A DNA stretch of 64,000 nucleotides. It comes from Zeugodacus cucurbitae (lineage: Eukaryota; Arthropoda; Insecta; Diptera; Tephritidae). The position numbers and the translations under genes are program-made. Position 1 is the first letter of the stretch. Each line of letters begins with the position of its first letter. Below are positions 9,795-22,600 of the stretch, in pieces. The stretch lies in NCBI RefSeq assembly GCF_028554725.1, contig NC_071667.1:50027501-50091500 (forward strand), in the 5' to 3' direction. The notes under the pieces were generated by a model that saw only the letters and a list, made by a program, of their open reading frames with translations, searched no databases and was not told where the DNA came from.

Positions 9795-12690
9795 GAAGTA
9801 TGTATGTATGTGATTGGCGTTGCAACCGTTTAGCCGGTTATAGCCGAATCGACGATAGTGCGCCACCTCTCTCTCTCGCTCTCCACCTGGTCCCTCCAAC
9901 GGATTGGAGGCCTTCCCCTTCCTCGGCTTCCTCCGGCGGGTACTGCATCGAACACTTTCAGGGCTGGTGTGTTTTCGTCCATTCGGACAACATGACCTAG
10001 CCAGCGTAGCCGCTGTCTTTTTATTCGCTGAACTATGTCAATGTCGTCGTATAACTCGTACAGCTCATCGTTCCATCGTCTGCGGTATTCGCCGTTGCCA
10101 ATGTTCTGAGGACCATAAATCTTGCGCAAAATTTTCCTCTCGAAAACTCCTAGTGTCGTCTCATCTGATGTTGACATCGTCCAAGCTTCTGCACCGTAAA
10201 GCAGGACGGGAATGATAAGCGACTTGTAGAGCTTGATTTTGGTTCGTCGAGAGAGGACTTTACTGTTCAATTGCCTACTCAGTCCAAAGTAGCACCTGTT
10301 GGCAAGAGTTATTCTGCGCTGGATTTCGAGGCTGACATTGTTCGTGTTGTTGATGCTGGTTCCCAGGTATACGAAATTATCTACGACCTCGAAGTTATGA
10401 CTGTCAACAGTGACGTGGAAGCCAAGACGCGAATGCGCCGACTGTTTGCTTGATGACAGAAGATATTTCGTCTTGTCCTCATTCACCTCCAGACCCATTC
10501 GCTTCGCCTCCTTATCCATGCGGGAAAAAAGCAGAACAAACGGCGCGGTTGTTACTTCCGATGATATCAATATCATCGGCGTACGCCAGGATCTGTACAC
10601 TCTTGTAGAAGATTGTACCTTCTCTGTTTAGCTCTGCAGCTCTTATAATTTTTTCCAGCATCAGGTTAAAGAAGTCGCACGATAGTGAGTCACCTTGTCT
10701 GAAACCTCGTTTGGTATCGAACGGCTCGGAGAGGTCCTTCCCAATCATGACGGAGCTTTTGGTGTTGCTCAACGTCAATTTACACAGCCGTATTAGTTTT
10801 GCGGGGATACCAAATTCAGACATCGCGGCGTAAAGGCAGCTCCTTTTCGTGCTGTCGAAAGCAGCTTTAAAATCGACAAAAAGGTGGTGTGTGTCGATCC
10901 TCTTTTCACGGGTCTTCTCCAAAATTTGGTGCATGGTGAATATCTGGTCAGTTGTCGATTTTCCAGGTCTAAAGCCACACTGATAAGGTCCAATCAGTTT
11001 GTTGACGGTGGGCTTTAGTCTTTCACACAGTACGCTCGATAGAACCTTGTATGCGATATTTAGGAGGCTGATCCCACGGTAATTGGCGCAGGTTGTGGGA
11101 TCTCCCTTTTTATGGATTGGGCAGAGCACACTGAGATTCCAATCGTCAGGCATGCTTTCTTCCCACCATATTCTGCAAAGAAGCTGATGCATGCACCTTA
11201 TCAGTTCTTCGCCACCGTATTTGAATAGTTCTGCCGGTAATATATCGGCCACCGCTTGTTGTTCTTCAAGCGGGTAATTGCTATTCGAATTTCTTCATGG
11301 TCGGGTAATGGAACATCTGTTCCATCGTCATCGATTGGGGGATCGGGTTCGCCATCTCCTGGTGTTGTACTCTCACTTCCATTCAGCAGGTCGGAGAAGT
11401 GTTCCCTCCATAATCCCAGTATGCCCTGGACATCGGTTAGCAGATTACCACCTTGGTCTCTACATGAGGATGCTCCGGTCTTGAAACCTTCGTTAAGTCG
11501 CTTCATTTTTTCATAAAATTTTCGCACATCCCCTGTGTCTGCCAGCTTCTCAAGCTCTTCGTACTCACGCATTTCAGCCTCTTTCTTTTTTTGTCTGCAG
11601 ATGCGTCTCGCTTCCCTCTTCAGCTCTCGGTATCTATCCCATCCCGCACGTGTTTTGGTCGTTTGCAACGTTGCGAGGTAAGCAGTCTGTTTTCTCTCCG
11701 CTGCGTGACGGCACTCCTCATCGTACCAGCTTGTTTTTTGTCGTTGCCGAAAACCAATTGTTTCGGCTGCAGCGGTACGCAGTGAGTTTGAGATGCCGTT
11801 CCACAGTTCCCTTATACCGAGATGCTGATGAGTGCTCTCAGATAGCAGGAGTGCAAGTCGAGTAGAGTATTTCGTGGCTGTCTGTTGCGATTGCAGCTTT
11901 TCGACGTCGAACCTTCCTTGTGTTTGTTGACGGGCATTCTTTGCTGCACAGAGGCGGGTGCGTATCTTCGCTGCGACCAGATAATGGTCGGAGTCTATAT
12001 TTGGTCTTCGGAGCGTACGCACGTCTAAAACACAGGAGACATGTCTTCCGTCTATCACAACGTGATCGATTTGGTTCCGCGTGTTTCGATCAGGAGACAG
12101 CCAAGTAGCTTGATGTATTTTCTTATGCTGGAATCTGGTACTACAGACGACCATATTTCGGACCCCAGCGAAGTCGATCAGCCTCATACCGTTTGGCGAT
12201 GTTTCGTCATGGAGGCTGAATTTTCCGACTGTTGTGCCAAAGACACCTTCTTTACCCACCCTGGCGTTAAAATCGCCAAGCACGACTTTTACATCGTGGC
12301 GGGGGCAGCGCTCATAGGTACGTTCTAGGCGCTCATAGAAAGCATCTTTGGTCACATCGTCCTTCTCTTCCGTTGGGGCGTGGGCGCAAATCAGCGATAT
12401 GTTGAAGAACCTCGCTTTGATGCGGATTGTGGCAAGACGTTCATCCACCGGGGTGAATGCCAGGACTCTGCGACGGAGTCTCTCTCCCACCACAAATCCA
12501 ACACCAAATTTGCGCTCCTTTATATGGCCGCTGTAGTAGATGTCACAAGGACCCACCTTCTTCCATCCTTGTCCCGTCCATCGCACTTCTTGGATGGCGG
12601 TGATGTCAGCCTTGAGTCGTATGAGGACATCAACCAGCTGGGCAGAGGCACCTTCTCAATTAAGGGTCCGGACATTCCAAAGAAGTAAAG
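9795..12690 (-). mobile_element. RTE-like non-LTR retrotransposon, nearly full-length ORF2, degraded (copy A)
   Basis: Read on the minus strand, the element runs from an endonuclease start near 12690 to a 3' end near 9795 that abuts a TATG/CATA repeat. RTE elements typically end in short tandem repeats rather than poly-A. It shows the domain order apurinic-like endonuclease, reverse transcriptase, then a C-terminal tail rich in R-G-R-G-R-P. I assign it to the RTE/BovB-like group from the motif set (W-N-V-R-T-L at the start, T-R-N-Q-I-D in the endonuclease, Y-A-D-D in the RT). It is the largest of five copies or fragments of one family in this intron. No target-site duplication was identified. 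Confidence 0.8.
9830..12690 (-). pseudogene. Broken endonuclease/reverse transcriptase ORF of copy A
   Basis: The endonuclease part (about 11900-12690) has V-L-G-D-F-N-A-R-V-G and S-D-H-Y-L-V-A-A, both family catalytic motifs. A TGA replaces the tryptophan codon just after W-N-V-R-T-L-N near 12660. The RT part (about 10540-11280) has P-A-E-L-F-K-Y-G-G, F-R-P-G-K-S-T-T-D-Q, R-Q-G-D-S-L and L-A-Y-A-D-D. A single-base frameshift near 11265 separates it from the endonuclease part. A second frameshift near 10530-10560 separates the RT from the C-terminal part (9830-10530), which carries the vein Y-L-G-T, L-L-Y-G-A-E-A-W and R-W-L-G-H. With one stop and at least two shifts the copy cannot encode an active protein. 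It lies antisense to the host gene. Confidence 0.8.
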
Positions 12691-12777
12691 GATTCCAAAG
12701 TAAGAAGTAAGGATTGGAAATACAAAGCAAAACCAGGGAAGCGTCCCATCTGATCTTTCCTCTTTCTCCCACGGACC

Positions 12778-12862
12778 TGGAATAATGAACGACTTGTAGA
12801 GTTTGGTTTTAGTTCATCGAGAAAGGGCTTTACTTTTCAATTGCCTACTGAGGTCAAAGTAA
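12778..12862 (-). mobile_element. Short RTE fragment next to copy A
   Basis: This 85-bp stretch closely resembles the part of copy A at about 10203-10290 (the L-Y-K-S-L-I-I/L-S-R-R-T-K region of its C-terminal tail). It has the same orientation and lies just beyond the 5' edge of copy A. It is therefore a remnant of another copy or of a rearranged head-to-tail insertion. Confidence 0.65.
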
Positions 12863-15535
12863 AATGCCTGAAACTTGCAGCGAAGTATATCCTTATTTCG
12901 CTACATTTTCAAAAAACAGGTTGTCACACTGTTTCAATATTGCACCTCTAATATTTCACCCGCTACCTGCTTTTCCAATTGCTCCACTGACCAACATTCC
13001 GTTATTAATCAACTATTATATCCAAATATACCATTGATAAGCCTTAAAATAACACCTATTAGTAGCTGCATACCCTCATACTCTGCTTTGCATAAATGAG
13101 GCCTCCACTGCATACCGCCCATAAGTCCTTAATCCCATTTGTAAGCCGTGTAACCTGAAGATATTTGCACACATTAGCCATTTGCATGACGTTCATATGT
13201 ACTAAGTGGTTATTCAATAATCAATTAATATTTGATGACAGTGAGATAGTACACTTGTTCTTGTATATGGTTGTATGTACGCCACAGTATTTGTAGTGTT
13301 ATAATTAACTGTTATTTGTTACCTTTACTTATGCACTGTATATAGTAAGCTGAAGTGATTCAACTAGGAAAATCATTGGAAAAATCAATGTTGAGTACAT
13401 ACCTTCATTCTTATGTATAGTTACATATGTATGTACACACTAAATATTTTTTTAAATATGCGAACACCATTATTGTCAATAGCATTTAACTTAAGCGTTT
13501 GCAAATAGCTAAAGCAATTAGTGTAAGTCAATAATCATTAACATGATTACGTTCGCCTAGGCAGCGGTAAATACGAGCCAAGGTTACAGGTAATGCCAAA
13601 TTAATGAGAAATTGAATTAAGGGTGCGTAAATAGACTCGTTTAAATTTCTTTTAAATTTTAAATTAAAAAATATTTTTTAAATAAAAAATGCAATTATTT
13701 TTTTGTAGTCTTTTAATTTTAATTCTTGTTATTGAAAATACATTTTTTTCATTATTAAAATTATTTTTATTTTCAAAATTATTTTTTTTTTTCTAAATTT
13801 ATTTTTTTTGTTTTTATAATTACAATTTTAATTTTTGTTCTCTATTTTAAAATTATTCTTGAGCACTTTCGCAAAATTCCGGCAGCTGTTTTACTTTTGA
13901 ACAAGCCCGTTTCATGCACATACACACATACATATGTATGTACGTGCCTTAAAGTAAACATTCGGCGTCAACTAGGAGCACCGACGGGTGTGTAGAACAT
14001 ATTCAAGGTGTGTTTATCCATTCGACGAATTCATCTTTATTTCATTGGCCTTACGTTTTTGCGCGTGCAAGCATACAATGTATGTACATATGTATTTTGC
14101 ACATAAAACTTAAATATGTATGCATATTGAAAATAAAACCACTTGGTGCTCACCCATTTGGCCGTGTTTCACTACATGTTTCACGAGTGGTGTCGCTTGA
14201 CTTCCAACACGCATTCCCCCTCCTGGTTTATTGTGCGATTTAGGTAAACATGCATGTTTTGTGTTGTGTTGTGGAGCGTTGTGTTTTATTTTCCTTGCCG
14301 AAGCATAAACTACACGAGTAGTATCTGCCAAAAGCAAATATTTACTTATGGTATCTGATATCAAGTATAATTACAAATAACTCATAAGCTACAATAACGC
14401 AAGAGCTTTTTTCATACAACATAACATCTTTTCAGCATTGACTCGGTATCACACTCGTAGATACATACGGACATCTGTGTGCGGGTATCTACATACTTTG
14501 TTTACATTATGTTTGCTGTTTGGCTCGTTGATTGCTTGTTCGGTTGTTCGATTATTTGCTAGTGTTGTTGTGCAAATAAAAGTTGTTTGTTTGTTGTTGT
14601 TGTGTCTTGTTCAAAGTGTTGCACGGTCGAGTGCCTATACGGCAGCCGTATAAACATCTGCTTTTTCAGATGCCTGTCATTTGCAAATGCGGTAGTAACG
14701 CATGCGGGAGGCATGTAGCAATAAAATTAACACCACAAACAAGTCAGCGACAGTCCCGACACTTAAAACTACATACACTCCTACATATTTGGGGTGTCAC
14801 GAATTTGTAGTTAGTAGGAAGCTTTCGCAAACGCTTTAAACACCGTTACTTTTATGGAGAGTCATAAAATTGGGTTTCTTTTTGTTTGTTTCGAACACTA
14901 ACGAAATTCCACGAATCTATTTTATCATGTAAGCAAATATTTGCGTTATTGAACCAAATTAACAAAAAATGGTTGCTGATTCCTTAACTTGAAATTCTTC
15001 GAATACAAATTAATTATTCGTACTGCTCTCTTTAATATTTACCACTGCAAAGCACTTCTACTGAAATTTGTAGCACCGAGTAGCTGTCAAATTATGTCAC
15101 TTCAGCTTAAGAGTTAATTGTGAATGCTCCTCATAAATGCCAAACAAACAAATCTTATTTACCACACAATTCTGATATGTCACTTTCGTTATGTTGCGTA
15201 TATACAGTATCTAATAATAGTATTTAGTGTATCAGCATTTTATGAGCCATTCTTATCTGTGCTCACAAATGTACCTACAAGTAGATAAACATACAATTAG
15301 TCTGTTATTAATGTATCAAATGAAGTAGCTTGCTTTACAACCGAGAAAAATTATGTACGTACTAAATTTAAGCTCCATTATTTTGATGGTTTCATGTTTT
15401 CGAAATTGAAACAGTTATGTAAATATTGTTAAGTAAGCCTAGACCTAAATTTAAGTTGATTGCTAGTGACATACATTACTACATTTCTCAATCTAGTATT
15501 ATTATGAGAGATAGTGTTATGTATGTATAATGTGC
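12863..15535. other. Intronic DNA without a recognised gene
   Basis: The stretch is AT-rich. About 13640-13870 is a low-complexity run of T/A-rich oligomers. CATA/TATG cores occur at 13421-13438, 13920-13945 and 14078-14095. A block at 14440-14670 is GTT-rich. Open frames here are under 90 codons and match nothing I know. Confidence 0.5.
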
Positions 15536-15538
15536 TCC

Positions 15539-15783
15539 CTTGAAATACTAACTGCTATGCTATCGAGGAATGCGCTGGGTTGAGATACTAACCTCTATAC
15601 TATCGAGGAATGTGTTATGTGTATATCGCTTGAGATACTTACCGTTATACTATCGAGAAAAGTAACATTTTATTTATCGTGTTCTTTGGAAATTGTTTAA
15701 AGTTAAATGGTTATATTACTGGCAGTTTGAAAGCTTTGTAATGAGATCGCTTAAGATACTAACCGCTATACTATCGAGGAATG
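15539..15783. repeat. Four dispersed copies of a ~34-bp repeat
   Basis: The unit has the form TTGAGATACTAACC-GC-TATACTATCGAGGAATG, with one to several differences per copy. Copies start at about 15539, 15580, 15629 and 15749, all in the same orientation, with spacings of about 41, 49 and 120 bp. The invariant core is ACTATCGAG; only copy 1 has GCTATCGAG. The spacer DNA is not repeated. The array ends 16 bp before a mariner insertion. Its function is unknown. Confidence 0.75.
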
Positions 15784-15798
15784 TCTTCGGATAAGATA

Positions 15799-16732
15799 AA
15801 GGGTGATTTTTTAAGAGCTTGATAACTTTTTAAAAAAAAAAAAACGCATAAAATTTGCAAAATCTCATCGGTTCTTTATTTGAAACGTTAGATTGGTTCA
15901 TGACATTTACTTTTTGAAGATAATTTCATTTAAATGTTGACCGCGGCTGCGTCTTAGGTGGTCCATTCGGAAAGTCCAATTTTGGGCAAATTTTTCGAGC
16001 ATTTCGGCCGGAATAGCCCGAATTTCTTCGGAAATGTTGTCTTCCAAAGCTGGAATAGTTGCTGGCTTATTTCTGTAGACTTTAGACTTGACGTAGCCCC
16101 ACAAAAAATAGTCTAAAGGCGTTAAATCGCATGATCTTGGTGGCCAACTTACGGGTCCATTTCTTGAGATGAATTGTTCTCCGAAGTTTTCCCTCAAAAT
16201 GGCCATAGAATCGCGAGCTGTGTGGCATGTAGCGCCATCTTGTTGAAACCACATGTCAACCAAGTTCAGTTCTTCCATTTTTGGCAACAAAAAGTTTGTT
16301 AGCATCGAACGATAGCGATCGCCATTCACCGTAACGTTGCGTCCAACAGCATCTTTGAAAAAATACGGTCCAATGATTCCACCAGCGTACAAACCACACC
16401 AAACAGTGCATTTTTCGGGATGCATGGGCAGTTCTTGAACGGCTTCTGGTTGCTCTTCACCCCAAATGCGGCAATTTTGCTTATTTACGTAGCCATTCAA
16501 CCAGAAATGAGCCTCATCGCTGAACAAAATTTGTCGATAAACACATTTCGAACCGAACACTGATTTTGGTAATAAAATTCAATGATTTGCAAGCGTTGCT
16601 CGTTAGTAAGTCTATTCATGATGAAATGTCAAAGCATACTGAGCATCTTTCTCTTTGACACCATGTCTGAAATCCCACGTGATCTGTCAAATACTAATGC
16701 ATGAAAATCCTAACCTCAAAAAAATCACCCGT
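15799..16732 (-). mobile_element. DD41D (rosa-type) mariner element, internally deleted, both ends intact
   Basis: The ends are inverted repeats: AAGGGTGATTTTTT on the left and, reversed, ACGGGTGATTTTTTTGAGG on the right. TA dinucleotides flank both ends (15797-15798 and 16733-16734), the expected mariner target duplication. Between the second and third catalytic aspartates (Q-D-G-A-T and P-L-D-Y-F) there are 41 residues, which places it with the DD41D group first described from Ceratitis rosa. At about 930 bp it is shorter than autonomous members (about 1.3 kb) because an internal segment is missing. Confidence 0.8.
15907..16619 (-). pseudogene. DD41D mariner transposase with internal deletion
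   Basis: The N-terminus begins at an ATG at 16617-16619 with M-N-R-L-T-N-E-Q-R-L-Q-I-I-E-F, the start of a helix-turn-helix domain. After about 24 codons it fuses, out of frame, to the catalytic domain, which starts near F-S-D-E-A-H-F-W-L-N-G and runs to a stop at 15907. The catalytic part (217 codons from 16560) keeps all three aspartates (S-D-E, Q-D-G, L-D-Y). The rest of the DNA-binding region, roughly 300-400 bp, is gone, so the copy should be inactive, although its ends could still be moved by a related transposase. Confidence 0.78.
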
Positions 16733-16734
16733 TA

Positions 16735-19555
16735 CGAAAAATGGAAGCGTTGTTTGAGGTTAAATTATTATAACAGACAGCGTGAAAAATTGTACCGTTT
16801 GAAATAAGTATTTTTAGACATTCAACATTCTTACTCACTCGAGGGTGATATACGGTTGTATAGATCCGAATCTTCGAAACCAATTTTTGTATGAGGATAG
16901 ATATTCGACTTTAAAATAAGCTATATTCTCGGCGATTTATTTCCAGCGCCTTTCTGGAACTAATTGGTAAAGTAAAGTTCAATAATAAACCAAATTTTAC
17001 TCAAACTCTAAGCATAAATTATGTAAAATTTCACTTACCTTATTATGAAATATTTCTTTGCCATGTTTCCCTCAGAAAGTAATTGATGTGGCCACATAAA
17101 ATATGAAACCTCTTAAATATACAAGTCACAAGTCGGTTTGTGGACAAGACTCAATTGTACTTACATATAATACATATACACTTTCTTCAAAGACTCTCTA
17201 ACCTCCAAAATCCATTATCACTGATGCGAATGTATATTTGAATAAACAGTGAAGTAACAAATAAAAGCCCATTGAGAATTCATGTCAAATTCAGATTTCG
17301 GATCGAAGTGCGTTTGCAGATGTCAAGCGAAAAGGGTTCTTCTTGTCAAGTATTTTGCAAATCACCACTTACAAATTCATGGGAACACCCACCAACTGTC
17401 GCCTAATCACATATTCACAGTTATGTTAGACTGTGAGCGCAAAGCAAATGTGGGCACAAATCCACTTAAGCATCAGCTTTATTATGCACAACTGAATTTA
17501 ACGCCAACATTTCTTAATCTACCATTTAACATCAAAGGAACTCCCTCTTTCTGCATTGAATGTGACGTAATTTGCGCTTTTTCATCCTCCGACCGAAAGT
17601 GCTGTCAACAATGCGAAACAGCCACAGCCTGCGGTAGTGGCCTAGAAAAAGGCGTTGTGCGCATAATTCCTCAACGAAATACCGTACCTTTCCAGGTCAC
17701 GACGCAATGTAGCAGCCACGCAGACAGGCAGGCAGGCAAGGCAAGGCAGGTTGTTGTACGCGAACTGTGCCTGCGAAAGACAATACCAGCGCACATACAA
17801 AGTGTGTCTTATTGTATGAATAGTGGCAGTGTTGTATGCATGTGGCGCAGTTAAGGAAAGCGAGAAAAGTCATAAATCATGTTTATGCCGCTAACACAAC
17901 CTTAATGCACAACAATAACAGCAATACAACGAACTCCAGTATGCGTGCGGGGAATTGTGCTCGAAATTTTATAGTACCCAACAACAGTGTGGCAGTTGTT
18001 GTTGTTGTTGATGGTAGCATTCGTGGTAAGAATGCGTGGCGCATGGTGCCACAAACAAATCTCAAGAATGCGGAATAGCTGTGACGAGGCGTTTATTTTG
18101 CAGCCGCATTAGCAAAAGTCCAAGCAGCTTGCAACATAACAAACATACAAATAATTCATGTTGCACGGTACTTTATGTTGACGCAGCTGGTAACGCGTAG
18201 GCAGTTCAACATAAGCGTATAATTTCATAATGTGCCACAACTGCCTGCTAGCAGTTTTTTATGCCATACTCAATGCCCCTCGTCTAACTCCTTGCTTCTT
18301 TTACTTAATTTTTCTCGTGTTTTGCGCTTGATTGTTGTCGGTTTTTGTATTTGTTTACATTGCCATTTTTGTTGTTGGCGAAAATCTTTTCCGCGTAGGT
18401 TAAACGTGACTCTGCGAACGTACTTGCAAAACTGTGTCCAAAGTAGTCGCACAACGAAACAGTTACAACGTGCGGGGGAAAGTGTGTGCGCGTCGCAAGA
18501 TTCCTTTGTGTGTCGAAATGTGTGTCTAGAAGTGCTAAGAAGCGCCAAGCTACATTAAACTTTGCAAATAAGGAGTGGGTGCATTTGCTATAAATTATTG
18601 TTGTTTCTGCTCGTAATAAGTTTATTTGCGCACACTTTTCGTTGGCGGCGCTTCAAGTAGCACGCATGTTGTAGTAGAAAAGTTTCTGGCTATCCAGTGC
18701 GTTTGACAGCGTTGTTTTTTCGTTTTTTTTTTTTTGGTATATACTCGTACACTCAAGGACGCTCCGTTAGCTGTGTAGGTTTCGTGTTTCTTATTGTGCT
18801 AAAGCAAATACACACACAATTTCGCACTTGGCCATGAAGGCTGTTGGTAATCGCTAACGCCATTGCGTGGTATTCCTTTTTATTATGGTTATTATTCACA
18901 TCAGGTAGTACTTTTTTACTGTTTTGTTATTTTTTTACACTTGGTAATTCCCTTTTCACGCCTTGCACCTCAGCCGTGTCACATTTACAATTATTAATTT
19001 CCTTTTATGACTTAACTTTTTAACTTAACTTGTTTTGCGCACATAGAAACCTTGAAAGGACTCTTTCTAGTGAGTTTCGAAGTAAATGGAGAACTGGCTG
19101 GTTACATAAATAAATTTCGCCATTTCTACCTTCTATTCTTAACGCGAAACAATTCATTGGTATATGAGATAAAACATTAAATGAAGACTTTTAATGGATA
19201 TACCGTATCATGAGAAGTCCAGACAACGAACATATATGTGTAAAAGGTAAATTAGTCAGCGGTAAAGTCAACTTTACCCGTTCTCTGCTGAATCCAGGTA
19301 GTTTTCAGGCTTAAGGTTAGGTGGGTTTCACAATTTTAAAATTTGAATTTTTTACTTATTAAATAGCAAAATTCTAAGAGATAGATTCTTTGGAAGTTCG
19401 AATTTTAATATTTTCTTTTTTCCCACGTTCATTAACAAGATCTATCCATGAGATGAGGTACCAACGGCTGCTTAAATGGAATAAATGGTTTTATATGTTA
19501 CATTTTTCTTTTAAATACCCTTGTTTTCAACCTCTCAGAATTGTAAAATCGATTA
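16735..19555. other. Intronic DNA; one 190-codon open frame of doubtful status
   Basis: An open frame at 17282-17854 (plus strand) is the longest non-transposon frame here, but its translation is cysteine- and glutamine-scattered with no domain I recognise, and it has no clear promoter or splice context. A CAGG/CAAGG microsatellite lies at 17724-17750, and a GTT tract near 17995-18010. The rest is AT-rich and featureless. Confidence 0.4.
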
Positions 19556-19680
19556 CTATTGTTGTTGGTGAAAAACACTATACTGCAAACCAGTTGACAG
19601 TTCTTGGACGGCTTTAACCCGGGTCCATTCCGGTCATGTTCCCCAGTGCCGTTGGAACGATTTCATTGATTGTGAGCTAT
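19555..19680 (+). repeat. Degenerate copy of a common dipteran dispersed repeat
   Basis: The order GTTGTTGTTG, then GACAGTTCTTGG-CGG, ACCCGGGTCCATTCCGGT and CCGTTGGAACGA resembles a dispersed repeat common in tephritid introns, as I recall it. The match is from memory and imperfect, so the family is not named. The stretch is GC-rich compared with its flanks. Confidence 0.35.
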
Positions 19681-22600
19681 ACAAGTGTCTTTTGAAGGTT
19701 AGATCTAACTGTAATGGTGCCAACTCACAAAAGCAAACCAAACTTTACAGTCTGGTATATCAGTATTTAACTTTCTTTCCTCCTCCTTGCCATATATGCA
19801 GCCAATACTTTAATGAGACCTTCTGCGCAAAACAAAATCATATTCATTAGACTTAACTGCATTCATTGACATTTCCCGTGTGATATTTGACACCACGCTA
19901 TAAAACTTAACATCTTTACGCTTAAATTTGTACAAGCTAACTTACAAATCGTCATTACGTTGCGCTGTGTGTGTCTTCGAAAAAGTGTTAACAACTTCCT
20001 TAATTCACTTACTTTGACTGTTGAAGCTTTTAACCATCATCAGCCACAACAGCGGCTCCACAATGAATGGCGATAATGCATAAACCGCTTAAAAGAACTA
20101 CAACTTTCGAGGATGAAAAATCACAAAAGGAAATGATATTTAATCGGCTAAGCTGCCAACAGCATAACGAGCCCCAACAACAACAGCAACCAGTCCTTCT
20201 TTAGCGCAACTTAAGTGAGTGATGCAGCGAGTGCGTACTTATAAGAAGCTGGACTTCTTAACCATGTTCGCACTTTCATTTAATCCCAACTGACCGCAAG
20301 CCAAGAACAGCAGCCAGCCATAGACTTGCAACAGCAACTACTCAGCGCCAATAAGCCTTAACAGCATCACACATATTGTTGCAACATCATCACGTGCAAC
20401 ACACCAATTCACTTTTAGTGTCTACAACAGCTGCACATTTCACGTTGCTGCTCTTGCGTCTAGAGGTTGCCAGTCTCGTCTTCGCTGCAGCAGAGCGCAC
20501 AAAAGTAATGTGCAAAATGCAAAAACAAAAAAATGCAGAAGAAGCGAACGTTGATGATGTCGTTAACTTTTGCTACATCTTCTTCATTATCGATTACTTT
20601 AGCGTGCCACCTTCTCGCCACACGCCCCTCGCTAGTCGTTGTGCGTATCGGGAGTATGTTGGTTTTTGTGACTGTCCGGCCCGAGGCTGTGGTTGCAAAT
20701 GTTGCTGCTGTAACAGCGGCTGCGCACAAGCAAGCCTAGCCTCGGCAGCGGTATTTCACTCACAGCACAACGAGCGTTGTTGCAGTCGCTGGCTGCCAGT
20801 TGCTGCTAGTTCAGACTTTGCGGTCTCGCTGTGCTGCAAAACTTTTTCTCCACACTTTTCCACTCATTTGCAGTTTTTATTTACCTCTATTCCACGCTTG
20901 TAGTTACAACAACAAAGGCATGGATCTGCTTTGTTTTTGTACCCGCGTCTCTTGTCTTGCGGTTTCTCACATTTTATTGACCACAAAATTTTATTTGCAC
21001 AATCTCAATAAATAAAACCGAGCAACGACACAAATTAGGCAATCAGCATACATACACACGCAGACACCAACAATCATACACAAAGCATTGAGTTGCTTGC
21101 CGCAAGCCAGTCTTCGCATTCCCTTTTTTGGTGCATTTCGGTTAGCAGGCGCGAAAATATGAAAGCGTAATCGAGTGTGCATTCAAATTTTTTGTTTTCT
21201 TGCTTTGTTGTTGTTGTATCTCAAGTTGGTTGCATGCTCGCAGCAGCTGCCTTGCCAAGCGGTTTTGTCGTCGACAATTGATATCATCCGATCGACGACC
21301 TGTTTTTCAGTTCTCTTAATTTTCTTTTAATTCCAGTTTGTGGATGACACAAAACTAAAGTTGAACAACAACAAAAACAACAAATATTTTTATATTGCTG
21401 CTACTTTCTCGTGCTTACCACATTTATGGCAGCAGCTGAGAAGCTGAGGAGCTCTGTCTTTGCCTGGGCTACTAAGCTACTGACTGACGGCCTGCCGGAG
21501 TATGCTGTTGGTTGGGCACGGTTGGTTTTGTGGTCGTTTTTACTGCAACTCGGCGTTGCATTGCAGCGCGTCTGAGCCCTCTTTGCACTCCAAGTGAACC
21601 CTTTGTCGTTGCTGTTTGCCCATTGATGCGCATGCGCTTGTGCGTCCTCTGTAGAAATATTTTCAACCAGCGCCTACGTGTGTTTGCTGTTGTTTTTTTC
21701 TTCGTTTTTATATATTGTACATATATAAAGTACATAATATTCAATCGTTTTCACTGCTGCATTACTGCTTTGAGGTCTGATCAAGAGCATCTGAGCGTAA
21801 AAGTTTAAAAATAAACAAAAGATAAACACGTTTCATTGCGCTGACGTGGATGAAGGTAGTGGAGGTGCGGCTGCTTGGTGTTTTGATAAAAAACCGGACT
21901 TTGATCCATCACTGCGCTTTTACTGTGGCGGTGCCAGTTCACGGGGAAAAAGCGAAAATTTGCGAATTATTGAAATTAAATAATGCGGTTGGCGTTAAAA
22001 ATATACAAAATGGAACTAAAATGAATATATATTAATAACCTAAATGAGAATTTTTTTGTCTTAATCGAATGCGATGCTTTCTGATCCATAATAAGATTTT
22101 TGGTATATGTATAGACATTCTTTTCATTCTGGTGGTCCCGGAATTTTAGGAAAATATTTAATACCATAACTTAAAATATCCATTGCTTTTTATTTTGTAT
22201 TCTCCCAAGACGATTGCGGGATTTTATTAGAAGCTACTTCATGACAGAAACACGCTGGGTACTGTGGTATTGATCAGAAAGTGGACTCAAGGCCCTTCTG
22301 AGTGGCAATACGCACTATTGGTTCATCTAAAATCAATAAACCAAAAATATGTATTTCGATAGCACACGAAAAAATCTAGTTATTTCACGAAGGAAAAGAG
22401 AGAATTTTAAAATTTGAATTTTTAACAAAGTTTTAACAAAAAAAATCTCCTTTTTGGTAAAAATTTGCGCCATATATTGGCTCGAAAAAATTTGTTGTAA
22501 TGACAAAAAAGCTTGCGTTCAATAGATGTTGTTAGAAAGACGGGTGCAAAATTTTAACCAAATTATTTCATAACTTTTCGAGAAATCGAACTGAAAAATT

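Noticed and set aside
9690..9795. Extension of the RTE element beyond its 3' end
   Set aside because: The sequence left of the TATG repeat has no counterpart at the other RTE 3' end (43150), so it is flank or a different element.
15539..15783. CRISPR-like array
   Set aside because: Only four degenerate copies with spacings of 41 to 120 bp in an animal nuclear intron; no cas genes.
20376..20903. 175-codon open frame
   Set aside because: Cysteine- and alanine-rich composition from simple repeats, no domain, overlapped by open frames on both strands.
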